A DNA stretch of 64,000 bases from Nocardia crassostreae. Lineage in GTDB: Bacteria; Actinomycetota; Actinomycetes; Mycobacteriales; Mycobacteriaceae. The stretch lies in assembly GCF_001613405.1 (NCBI RefSeq), contig NZ_BDCH01000013.1:1-64000 (forward strand). Reading direction: 5' to 3'. Of the stretch, positions 17,788-28,092 are shown one piece after another. Every line of letters starts with the position of its first letter. Position 1 is the stretch's first letter. Position numbers and translations under genes: made by a program. The notes beneath the pieces are model-generated. The model was not told the DNA's origin. It was given only the letters and a program-made list of their open reading frames with translations, and did not search any database.

Positions 17788-18699
17788 ATGGCCAGAATGG
17801 TCGGCATGGTTACGACAGGGGGTCGGGCAAACGCGTGCGATACCGGGGGCGCGAGCACTCCGGTGCCCGGCGTGGACACCGCGCGCTATCCGCTGCACGC
17901 CCCCGGGAGCGAACCGTGGGCGGCGGCCGTCGCCGCGGCGCGCGCGGAACTGGCCGCCGACGGCTGTTGCGTCCTGCGCGGCTTCATTCGCGCCGACGAC
18001 ATCGCCACCCTGCGCACCGAAGGGGTGACCCTCGCGCCGCACGCCTATTACACGGTCGAACAGGTCAATGCCTATAACATCCCCCTCGACGCCGACCTGC
18101 CCGCCGACCATCCGGCCCGCATTGTCCTGAACCGCGGAAACGCCTTCGTGGCAAGGGATTTGATCCCCCGCGCGGCACTCATCCACCGCCTCTACACCGA
18201 CCCGCGCTTCCAGCGTTTCGTCGCCGACTGCTTCGGCCTCGACGACCTGCACGAATACACCGACCCCCTGGCCGGGCTGTGCTTGAATGTGGTCGCCCCC
18301 GGCATGTCCCACCCCTGGCATTTCGATACCAACGAGTTCACCGTCAGCATGCTCACCCAGGAACCCGAATCCGGCGGGGTCTTCGAGTACTGCCCGAATA
18401 TCCGCTCCCGCACCGCCGAGAATCTCGCGGATGTGCGCGCGGTCCTGACCGGCGCCGGTGAGCCGCTGATCCGCCGCCTCAAGCTACGCCCCGGCGATCT
18501 GCAACTGTTCCAGGGCCGTTTCTCCCTGCACCGCGTCGCCCCCGTCGACGGCGCGGTACAACGCCACTCGGCCATCTTCGCCTACAGCGATACCCCCGGC
18601 GTGGTCGGCACCGCCGAGCGCACCCGCCAACTGTTCGGCCGGGTCCTGCCCGACCACCTCGCCGCGAGCGGTGTGCGCGGCGACCGTCTGCTCGACTGA
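17788..18699 (+). CDS. Fe(II)/2-oxoglutarate oxygenase of the ArpA/HalD-BesD family
   Basis: About 303 residues from ATG 17788; in-frame ATGs at 17797 and 17806 are alternatives. The double-stranded beta-helix ligands are visible: HFD with His near 178 and Asp near 180 in SHPWHFDTNEF, the distal His near 248 in FSLHRVAPV, and Arg in QRHSAIFAYS for 2-oxoglutarate. Family relatives are amino-acid hydroxylases and the lysine halogenases HalD/BesD. Halogenases replace the aspartate with glycine; here it is retained, so hydroxylation is predicted. Helices before the core (VEQVNAYNIPLDADLP) match this family. It is the first gene of a tight operon with the methyltransferase 12 bp downstream. Confidence 0.85.
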   Translation: MARMVGMVTTGGRANACDTGGASTPVPGVDTARYPLHAPGSEPWAAAVAAARAELAADGCCVLRGFIRADDIATLRTEGVTLAPHAYYTVEQVNAYNIPLDADLPADHPARIVLNRGNAFVARDLIPRAALIHRLYTDPRFQRFVADCFGLDDLHEYTDPLAGLCLNVVAPGMSHPWHFDTNEFTVSMLTQEPESGGVFEYCPNIRSRTAENLADVRAVLTGAGEPLIRRLKLRPGDLQLFQGRFSLHRVAPVDGAVQRHSAIFAYSDTPGVVGTAERTRQLFGRVLPDHLAASGVRGDRLLD

Positions 18700-18711
18700 A
18701 AGAGGACCAGC

Positions 18712-19519
18712 GTGCCGGTTTCCTTGCACAGCGGCGGAAAAGCGTCATTCGACGACATCTACGATCGGCCCGACCCGCGCGAGTACTACGCGCGCATGTC
18801 CGAACTCGACTACCGGATTCCGGAGCTGGCCAAACCGCACTTCGAAAAGCTCATCGCCGACCACCGCGCCGCCAGCGGCATTGCCGCGCCCACCGTCCTG
18901 GACCTCGGCTGCTCCTACGGCGTGAACGCGGCCCTGCTGCGCCTGGACATGACCATGGCCGAACTCGCCGAGCACTACCGCGATTGCGGCACAGGCGATC
19001 TCGTCGATCACGACCGCACCCTGCTGGCGGGCCGCGACCGCCTGCCCGGCGTCCGCTTCATCGGCATGGACGCCCCCGCCCTGGACTACGCCCGCGGCGC
19101 GGGCTTCCTGCACGCCACCGTGCACGCCGATCTGGAGACCGCCGACCCCACCGAATCGCAGCGCCGGGTGCTGGCCACCGCCGATCTGGTCGTCTCCACC
19201 GGCTGCGTCGGCTACATCACCGACCGCACCCTGCTGCGAGTGGCGCGGGCGCACGGCGGAAAACTGCCGTGGATGGCGCATTTCGTGCTGCGCATGTTCC
19301 ATTGCCGCGCGCCTGGCCGTTCTCGGCTACCGTACCGAACGCGCTCCCGGCGCATTCCGGCAGCGCCGCTTCGCCTCTCCCGATGAACAGGCCCAGGTCC
19401 TGCAAACCCTGGAAGCGGGCGGTATCGACCCCGCCGGACTCGAATCCGACGGCTGGCTCTACGCCCAGCTCTATCTGTCCCGGCCGAATCTATCCACTGA
19501 CCACGAGGACCACCCTTGA
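18712..19519 (+). pseudogene. Class I SAM-dependent methyltransferase, frame disrupted
   Basis: GTG 18712 follows AGAGGA. The SAM pocket motif is VLDLGCSYGVNAALL (about 62-76), with VVSTGCVGYITDRTLL and WMAHFVLRMF further on. At about 19297-19306 the frame is lost; sense continues one base out of register as IAARLAVLGYRTERAPG to a TGA at 19517-19519. The 808-nt span implies an extra base, or a loss such as 2 or 11 nt; related proteins appear to have a few more residues (a PFxP-like stretch) exactly here, so a small deletion is plausible. The restored stop overlaps the TTG start of the acyltransferase, supporting the original reading. Substrate unknown, N-methylation of an amine is the contextual guess. 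Confidence 0.78.
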
Positions 19520-21317
19520 GCGAACGGACCTTCGCCCACGACGAGCAGCTGCCGCGGGTGCCGCTGCCCACCCTGGAGGAGAGCTGCACGCGTTTCCTGC
19601 ACTGGTGCGCACCGCTGTTGACCGACGCCGAGTACGCCGCGACCGCGGCGACCGTCGCGGATCTGCTGCGCCCCGACAGCCCGGCGCGCACCCTGCACGC
19701 CGATCTGCAGCGCTTCGACGCCGAGCCCGGCGTGGGCAGCTGGCTCGACGAGTTCTGGCCGTCGCGCTATCCGGGGCGGCGTGATCGAATCGCGTTGAAC
19801 GCCAACTTCTTCTTCCTGTTCCGCGACGACACCGTGCTGGCGGCCTCCACGAGCGCCGACCAGGCCGAGCGCGCCGCGGCCATCGCGACCGCGGCGGTGA
19901 ACTACAAGCTGCGGCTGGACAAGGAAGAGATTCCGCCGGTCATGCAGCGCGGTCAGCGACTGAACATGGCGCAGAACAAGTTCCTGTTCTCCGAGACCCG
20001 CATTCCGGGCGACCCGCAGGACAGCGTCCGCGTGCCCTACAGCGCCGAGTCGCCCGGGCCGTCGCAGGCGCGGCACATTGTCGTCTTCTACCGCGGCAAT
20101 ATGTTCCGCATGGACGCCATCGGGCCGAACGGCGTCCCGCACACCCACGAGGACCTCACCGACGGCTTGCGCGCGGTCATGAAGGCCGGTGCCAGACGCG
20201 CCGCCACCAACTCCGCGCCCGGGCACCTCACCACCCTGGCCCGCGTGGACTGGGCCCCGGTCTACGCCGACCTGCGCACCGCCAATGCGCCGCCCTCGAC
20301 ACCGTCGAGACCGCGCTGTTCTGTATCTGCCTGGAGGACTTCGCACCCCGCGACACCCTGCACGCCTGCGATCAACTCCTGCACGGCGACAGCGGCAACC
20401 GCTGGTTCGACAAGGCCGTCTCGTTCATCGTCTTCGCCGACGGCGGCGCGGGCATCAATGTCGAACACTGCGGACTGGACGGCGCCACCATCCTGTCCTT
20501 CGTGGACGCGCTGCTGGAATCCCCGGTCACCGAGCACGCGGCGCAATCCGGCGCGCAGCCGCAGGGTCTGCCCGCCACCGAGCCCATCGAATTCACCCTC
20601 GACGCCGAGCAGAAATCCGTGGTCGCCTCGGCCGCGGCGTCCTTCGCCCAGTACGCGGCCGAGAACGCCACCAGCTGTGTCTCTTTCGATTTCGGCACCG
20701 GCCGCATCAAGAAGCTGGGCATCTCACCGGATGCCTTCGCTCAGCTCAGCTATCAGCTCGCCCACAAGCGCAGCAAGGGGCTGACCGGCGCGACCTACGA
20801 ATCCATCGCCACCCGCCAATTCCGCAACGGCCGCACCGAGGCCATGCGCGTGGTGACCCCGGAGATCCTGGACTTCGTCGCCACCATGGCCGATCCGGAC
20901 GCCGACGACGACCGCAAACGCGCCGCGGTGCAGGCGGCCGCCGCCGCGCATGTGCAGCGCGCCCAGGAGTGCCAGCGCGGCGAAGCGCCCGAACAGCATT
21001 TGTGGGAACTGCAACTCATTCAGCGCCGCCGCGGCGCGCAACTGCATGCCGAGGGCCCGATGGCCTTCTACGACAGCCCCGGCTGGCAGATCGCCCGCGA
21101 CGACTATCTGAGCACCAGTTCCGCCCCCTCGGTGAACATCTCCTACTTCGGTTTCGGCTCGACCAGTCAGCGATGCATCGGCGTCGCCTACGTCCTCCTG
21201 CCCGACCGGTGGAACCTCTACCTCGCCACCCCGAAATCGGTTGCCGAGCAAATGCACAGCTTCGCCGCGCAGCTGCGCGGCGCGGTGGCCGAACTGGCGG
21301 AACTGCTGGCAGTGTGA
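19516..21317 (+). pseudogene. Choline/carnitine O-acyltransferase family protein, single frameshift
   Basis: Restored length is about 600 residues, normal for the family. TTG 19516 is preceded by GAGGA with 6-nt spacing and overlaps the methyltransferase stop. The first part carries LPRVPLPTLEESCTRFLHW and HIVVFYRGNMFRMD. Near 20285-20292 one base is missing; the second frame runs from ALDTVETALFCICLED and contains the likely catalytic histidine in NVEHCGLDG, then YESIATRQFRNGRTEAMR and SYFGFGSTS near the end. The family moves acyl groups between CoA and a hydroxyl of a trimethylammonium-type acceptor such as carnitine. Placement after an oxygenase and a methyltransferase suggests the acceptor is made by this operon. 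Confidence 0.85.
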
Positions 21318-21368
21318 TCGAAACCATTCGTTAAAGCTGTGCACCCCACCGCGATCCGCAAACGCCGG

Positions 21369-21382
21369 TAGTCTGGCAACCG
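21369..21382 (+). promoter_or_regulatory. Promoter of leaderless terD
   Basis: TAGTCT at 21369-21374 is a good -10 hexamer with seven bases before the GTG at 21382, so transcription should begin at the start codon; no ribosome-binding site is present. Confidence 0.5.
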
Positions 21383-21963
21383 TGATTACGCTTCGGAAAG
21401 AAGATGGCGCAGCGGATCTCGGTGGGATCACCAAGATGAGTGTGGGCGTCAGCTGGGACCCGTCCTCCGGTGCGAGCGGTGGGGTGCTCGGCCTCGCCCG
21501 CCGCAAGAAGGGCGTCGACCTGGATCTGGTCGCCATCCTCATGCAGGGCGCCGAACCCGTGCGCTTCGCCGGACTCGACTCGCTCGATCCCCTCGGCAAT
21601 AGTTCGGTGGTGCACACCGGCGACGAGCAGACCGGCGCCGCCTCCGGCGATGACGAGACCGTGCACGTGACCTTCGCCAATGTGCCGCAGGCCATCGACG
21701 CGGTCATCTTCGTCGCCGCCGCCTTCAAGAAGGGCTCGAGCTTCGAGAAGGCCAACAACATCTCCTTCAAGATCTACGACGCCACCGGCGGCAGCACCCA
21801 GCAGGTCGCCGACATCTGGCCGTCCCTGCTCGGCGCCGACAATGCCAATGCCATCGCCCGCGCCTTCCGCTCCGGACCGAACTGGCAGCTCGAGGTCCTC
21901 GACCGCAAGGGCAAGATCAAACAGGGCGATATGCAGGCCCTTCTCCGCTTCGCCATGGCATAG
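21382..21963 (+). CDS. terD: TerD family protein
   Basis: A 193-residue single TerD domain, the standard length. The start GTG gives MITLRKEDGAADLGGITKM, close to the family opening. Conserved acidic and aromatic patches are present: VSWDPSSG, KGVDLDLVAILM, LDSLDPLGNSSVVHTGDEQTG and GDDETVHV, which supply the calcium-binding aspartates, plus IFVAAAFKKGSSFEKANNISFKIYD. TerD proteins are cytosolic, bind calcium and occur in stress or tellurite gene sets. No other ter genes adjoin it; the only other TerD-type gene in the window is the broken one at 13.8-15.0 kb. Confidence 0.93.
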   Translation: MITLRKEDGAADLGGITKMSVGVSWDPSSGASGGVLGLARRKKGVDLDLVAILMQGAEPVRFAGLDSLDPLGNSSVVHTGDEQTGAASGDDETVHVTFANVPQAIDAVIFVAAAFKKGSSFEKANNISFKIYDATGGSTQQVADIWPSLLGADNANAIARAFRSGPNWQLEVLDRKGKIKQGDMQALLRFAMA

Positions 21964-21969
21964 CAGTCA

Positions 21970-21987
21970 GGCTGGAGTGTTCCAGCC
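21970..21987. terminator. Stem-loop after terD
   Basis: GGCTGGA (21970-21976), GTGT, TCCAGCC (21981-21987) lies 6 nt after the terD stop. It lacks a U-run; a weak terminator is the likeliest role. Confidence 0.45.
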
Positions 21988-22028
21988 ATAGGGAACCCGG
22001 GGCAACCCGGGTGGATCAAACCGTTCAG

Positions 22029-22119
22029 GTTCGCGGCCCGCCCCGGTCTGGACTGACGGAGCGGGGGAGCGAAGCGGAGGAGCGGAGGAGGGAAGACCGG
22101 GGCTTCGAGGGCCGCGAAC
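22029..22119. repeat. Long two-part inverted repeat enclosing a GGAGCGAAGCGGAGG repeat, in the hisE leader
   Basis: GTTCGCGGCCC (22029-22039) pairs with GGGCCGCGAAC (22109-22119), and CCCCGGTCT (22041-22049) with AGACCGGGG (22094-22102), giving about 20 paired bases in two arms. The 44-nt loop carries GGAGCGAAGCGGAGG at 22066-22080; an identical 15-mer follows the structure at 22124-22138. It occupies most of the 207-bp terD-hisE gap and looks like a palindromic intergenic element or a leader RNA structure. Confidence 0.65.
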
Positions 22120-22170
22120 AGCCGGAGCGAAGCGGAGGCAAATAGGCACCGTGTGCGAGAATGTCTCACC

Positions 22171-22434
22171 GTGAAATCTTTCGAAGCCCTGTTCGCCGAG
22201 CTGCAGGATCGTGCCGTCAATCGTCCGGAAGGTTCCGGCACCGTCGCCGCCCTGGACGCCGGTGTGCATGCGCAGGGCAAGAAGGTGCTCGAGGAGGCCG
22301 GTGAGGTGTGGCTCGCCGCCGAGCACGAAAGCGACGAATCCCTCGCGGAGGAAATCTCCCAGCTCTTGTATTGGGTGCAGGTTCTGATGGTGGGCCGCGG
22401 ACTGCGGCTCGAGGACGTTTACCGACATCTGTGA
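22171..22434 (+). CDS. hisE: Phosphoribosyl-ATP pyrophosphatase
   Basis: An 87-residue HisE from GTG 22171 ([17 protein letters not shown]). It hydrolyses phosphoribosyl-ATP to phosphoribosyl-AMP, the second step of histidine synthesis. The MazG-like metal-binding pattern is intact: [17 protein letters not shown] and [21 protein letters not shown]. An in-frame GTG at 22153 exists, but the product would then begin with residues not found in the family, and no ribosome-binding site supports either start, so a leaderless start at 22171 is favoured. hisG follows at 108 bp, the order seen in mycobacteria. Confidence 0.93.
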   Translation: MKSFEALFAELQDRAVNRPEGSGTVAALDAGVHAQGKKVLEEAGEVWLAAEHESDESLAEEISQLLYWVQVLMVGRGLRLEDVYRHL

Positions 22435-22542
22435 CGCGCCGGTTCTTCGGCCACCGCGCCGACAGTGCGGCCAGCGTGGTGCGACCGAATCCCTCGCGAC
22501 CACCGACCGATCGTCCTCCGACCCGTCCCGAAAGGACCCCCT

Positions 22543-23394
22543 ATGCTTCGCGTCGCCGTCCCCAATAAGGGCGCGCTCTCCGAATCCGCCGTCGCCATCC
22601 TCTCCGAGGCGGGCTACCGCAAGCGCACCGACTCCCGCGAGCTGAGCGTGCTCGACCCGGCCAACCAGGTCGAGTTCTACTTCTTGCGCCCCAAGGACAT
22701 TGCCATCTACGTCGGCTCCGGCGAACTGGATCTCGGCATTACCGGCCGCGATCTGGCCCTCGACTCCGGCGCGCCCGTGCAGGAGCGCCTGGCGCTGGGC
22801 TTCGGCCGCTCCTCCTTCCGCTACGCCGCCCCTGCGGGCCGCGACTGGAAGGTCGAGGATCTCTACGACAAGCGCATCGCCACCTCGTACCCGAATCTGG
22901 TCCTCGCCGATCTCCAGCAGCGCGGCATCCAGGCCGAGGTCATCCGCCTCGACGGTGCGGTGGAGATCTCCATCCAGCTCGGCGTGGCCGATGCCATCGC
23001 CGATGTGGTCGGCTCCGGCCGCACCCTGCGCCAGCACAATCTGGTGGCCTTCGGCGAGAGCCTCTGCGATTCCGAGGGCGTGCTCATCGAGGCCGCAGGC
23101 GCGGATCAGAAGGACAAGGCGCGCAATCAGCTGGTGGCCCGTATCCAGGGCGTGGTCTTCGCCCAGCAGTACCTGATGCTCGACTACGACTGCCCCAAGG
23201 AGCTCCTCGACGCCGCGGTCCGGATCACCCCGGGCCTGGAGTCGCCGACGGTCTCCCCGCTCACGGATCCGGATTGGGTCGCCGTGCGCGCCCTGGTCCC
23301 GCGCAAGAACGGCAACGAGCTCATGGATCAGCTCGCCGATATCGGCGCGAAGGCCATCCTGGCCACCGATATCCGGTCCTGCCGGGCCTTCTGA
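22543..23394 (+). CDS. hisG: ATP phosphoribosyltransferase, long (HisG_L) form
   Basis: A 283-residue HisG starting [26 protein letters not shown] lies 6 nt before ATG. It condenses ATP with PRPP in the first, feedback-controlled step of histidine synthesis. Visible signatures: [29 protein letters not shown] in the first domain, and the PRPP site [16 protein letters not shown]. The C-terminal 75 residues ([17 protein letters not shown] to TDIRSCRAF) are the ACT-like regulatory domain that binds histidine, so no HisZ partner is needed. Confidence 0.97.
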   Translation: MLRVAVPNKGALSESAVAILSEAGYRKRTDSRELSVLDPANQVEFYFLRPKDIAIYVGSGELDLGITGRDLALDSGAPVQERLALGFGRSSFRYAAPAGRDWKVEDLYDKRIATSYPNLVLADLQQRGIQAEVIRLDGAVEISIQLGVADAIADVVGSGRTLRQHNLVAFGESLCDSEGVLIEAAGADQKDKARNQLVARIQGVVFAQQYLMLDYDCPKELLDAAVRITPGLESPTVSPLTDPDWVAVRALVPRKNGNELMDQLADIGAKAILATDIRSCRAF

Positions 23395-23620
23395 ATCCGC
23401 TGACCATCCCATGATTCCGCCGAGAGCGGCCCGGTGTTCACACGCCGGGCCGCTCTTCGCGTTTCTATGGCGTCGCGCCCTAGGGGCATCGGTGTTTGCT
23501 CTGGAGAATCCTCCAGTCCCGCAAGGTTTCTCGGCTGATCACACAATGCCCTCGATCATTGCCCCGGCTTACGATGCGGAAAGGGCTGTCACTGGGGAAC
23601 CGCAACGGGAGAGGTGCATC

Positions 23621-25117
23621 ATGCAGGTGGACGACCTGGTTCGGCTGGAAACCCTCGGGCTCGATCTGGTGTGGGGTGAACCGGCGCTGCTGCGTCAGGA
23701 GATCGGCGGGGTGACCGCTACCGATCTGCTGGACCCGGCCGACTATGTGCAGCCGGGCGAAGTGGTGCTGAGCGGGCTGGTCTGGTGGACCCAGCGCGGC
23801 GGCAGGCAGCGCGCCGACCGGTTCACGGGGGCGCTGCGGCAGGCCGGGGCCGTGGCCCTGCTGGCCGGGACGGCGCGGCACCGCGGGCTGCCCGAGGAGA
23901 TCGTGAATTCCTGCCGGGACCACGGGATCGTGCTGGCCGCCGTGCCCGCGGCAACGACCTTCCGCAGCATTACCGACGAGATCTACCTGCGACGCTGGGG
24001 AAAACTGACGGCATCGCCGCGCTCGTCCCTGCCCGATCATGTGCGGCGCGGGCTGGAACGGCTGATTCGCGACCGCGCCACCCCCGGCGCGGTGCTGGAC
24101 CGTATCTCCGTGCATCTGGGCGGGCTGCCGTGCGCGCTGGTCACCGCGAGCGGCCGCACCATTGCCCGATCCGCGACGGCGCTGGTCCAGGATCCGGAGA
24201 CCACTGTCCGCAGCCTGCTCCAGGGTGATCGCGCGAATCATCCGGTGGGATCCCCGGATTCGGCCTACGACGGGTGGTATCTGCGGCTGCCGGGACCGCA
24301 GGCGCCGCCGCGGCTCCTGCGCGAGGTCGCGGAAATGCTGCGGTACTACCGGGATTCGGCCGCAGAGGAGCACGACCGACAACAGCGCGCGGCCCTCGAC
24401 CTGCTGCCGCACCTGGAAGCCGGTGATATCGAAAACCCCTCCTGCACAGCGGTATTGCGCTCGCTCGGGCCGGGACCGCATCGGGTGGTCACGGCCATGA
24501 CCGCACCGCACCGTCCCGCCGCCGCGGTCGCCGCGCTGCGGGAGCTGCTCGCGCCCCTCACCGATGCGCCGGTGGTGGCCGGGACCTACGGCGGGCAGGC
24601 GGTCGCGGTCGTGCGCGAGCAGGCGAATCTGCTGGCGCGCTTGCAGGCCCGCCACGAACTCATCCGATCGGCGGATCCGGAACGGGAGCTGCACATCGGT
24701 GTCGGCACACCGGGCGCCAGCGCGTCCGAACTGAGCGAGAGCCTCGTGCGCGCCGGGCACGCCTGCCGGGCCGGTGCGCACCTGGCCCGCCCGGTCACCA
24801 CCACCGCGGACCTCACCAACCTCACCGAACTCCTGGCCGGAGTGCCGCATCCGGTGCGCGCGGGTTTCGCCGAGCGGGTGCTGGGCGCACTACGCGAGCC
24901 CGAGGCCGCGCGCGCGGAACTGCGCACCACCCTGACGACCTTCCTGCGCCACAACGGCTCCTGGACGCTCACCGCGGAAGCCCTGCACCTGCACGTGAAT
25001 ACGGTCCGCTACCGGATCGAGCGCATCGAGAAACTCACCGGCCGCGACCTCACCCGCCTCGACGACCGCGCCGACCTGCACACGGCTCTGCGCATCCTGG
25101 ACGACCCGGGCATCTAG
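23621..25117 (+). CDS. PucR-family transcriptional regulator (purine catabolism PurC-like domain)
   Basis: A 498-residue regulator; GGGAGAGG precedes ATG 23621. Residues 1-120 form the PucR N-terminal domain (LVWGEPALLRQEIGGVTATDLLDPADYVQPGEVVL). The C-terminal 60 residues are the PucR helix-turn-helix: TLTTFLRHNGSWTLTAEAL, LHVNTVRYRIERIEKLTGRDL. A GGDEF-like central region connects them. Relatives control purine, pyrimidine or amino-acid breakdown genes near their own locus; the neighbours here (hisG, RecB-type nuclease) give no target. It is convergent with the nuclease gene, only 3 bp apart. Confidence 0.9.
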   Translation: MQVDDLVRLETLGLDLVWGEPALLRQEIGGVTATDLLDPADYVQPGEVVLSGLVWWTQRGGRQRADRFTGALRQAGAVALLAGTARHRGLPEEIVNSCRDHGIVLAAVPAATTFRSITDEIYLRRWGKLTASPRSSLPDHVRRGLERLIRDRATPGAVLDRISVHLGGLPCALVTASGRTIARSATALVQDPETTVRSLLQGDRANHPVGSPDSAYDGWYLRLPGPQAPPRLLREVAEMLRYYRDSAAEEHDRQQRAALDLLPHLEAGDIENPSCTAVLRSLGPGPHRVVTAMTAPHRPAAAVAALRELLAPLTDAPVVAGTYGGQAVAVVREQANLLARLQARHELIRSADPERELHIGVGTPGASASELSESLVRAGHACRAGAHLARPVTTTADLTNLTELLAGVPHPVRAGFAERVLGALREPEAARAELRTTLTTFLRHNGSWTLTAEALHLHVNTVRYRIERIEKLTGRDLTRLDDRADLHTALRILDDPGI

Positions 25118-26917
<1,800 letters not shown>

Positions 26918-26969
26918 CGCAAGCGAAAATCGTTTGCCAGGGCAATGATTCGTGGGTCAGGGTGGCCGT

Positions 26970-28028
26970 ATGCGAATCGGAGTCGTGGGGTTGATACGCG
27001 GGCTGTACATGGCCCGGCTGGCGCACCGGATCGGGATCGACGTGGCGATGATCTGCGATCGCGATCCGGAGCTGCTGGCGGCCGCGCGGGCGGAGTTCCC
27101 GGCGGCCCGGGCGACGGGGGAGTGGACGGCGTTGCTCGAGGCCGGACTGGACGGGGTGGTGCTGGCCAATGATTTCGACCAGCACGCACCCCTGGCCATC
27201 GCCTTCCTGGAGCGGGGCGTGCACGTGCTGTCGGAGACGGCGGCCTGCGTCAGCGAGGCGGAGGGGCGCGCGCTCATCGCGGCGGCGGAGTCATCCACGG
27301 CGACATACTCTTTCGCCGAGAACTATGTGTTCCATCCGCACGTCCGGGTGATCGCGGCCGCCGTCGCGGCCGGTGAGCTCGGGGACGTCGAGTACCTCGA
27401 GGCCGAGTACCTGCACAGTTCCTCGCCAGCGGAAACCGCCGCCATGATCGGCGATCCGGAGCACTGGCGCGGCCGGATCGCCGCCACGGCCTACTGCACC
27501 CACAGCGTGTCGCCGGTGCTGGCGCTCACCGGCGCCTGGCCCGTGGAGGTCACGGCCCTCCCGATCGGTCCCGACACCGCGCGCCCCGTGGCCGCGCTCA
27601 TGACGATCCGCCTGTCCTCAGGCGCGCTCGCCGTCACCCGGCACGGTTTCCTGGCCGGTGAGACCGCCAGCCACTGGAGTTGGGTCTCCGTCCGAGGTGC
27701 GCACGGCACCGCCGAATCCATCCGCGCCACAGACTAATCCGCCTGGTCGGTCCGAGTCCGCCGGGAGGGCTGGGCCCAGCCCGACGGAAGCCCACACGAA
27801 ATCGAGCGCACCCCGACGCCGCACCTCGTCGACGGTGAACCCGTCGACCGCATTGCCGAGGGAACCGTCGCGCTTCTGGAAGGCTTCCGCGCCACCGTTG
27901 AAGATGGCGCACCCCCGCTCATCCCGGTCCGCGCTGCCGTCGCAGCTTCCTTGGTCGGCGTGGCGGGCGCGGAATCACTGGCCAAAGGCTCCCAGCCGGT
28001 CCCCGTCCCGGACGTCGCGTCCCCGTAG
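26970..28028 (+). pseudogene. Gfo/Idh/MocA-type oxidoreductase interrupted by in-frame TAA
   Basis: From ATG 26970 the Rossmann start reads MRIGVVGLIRGLYMARLAHRIGIDVAMICDRD, followed by GVVLANDFDQHAPLAIAFLERGVHVLSETA (the EKP-like lysine motif is modified to SET) and NYVFHPHVRVI. The frame meets TAA at 27735-27737 (residue 256) but continues in the same frame with SAWSVRVRREGW and VDRIAEGTVALLEGFRATVEDG, which is the normal C-terminal end of the family, to TAG at 28026-28028. A point mutation such as TAC or CAA to TAA fits. A truncated product would lack the last 97 residues. Substrate unknown; such enzymes use NAD(P) on sugars or cyclitols. Confidence 0.75.
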
Positions 28029-28092
28029 CTGAACACAACGACGCTCAGCTGCGCCGGACACTATTCTCGACGTCGTGGCGGAGCGCTGGTGT

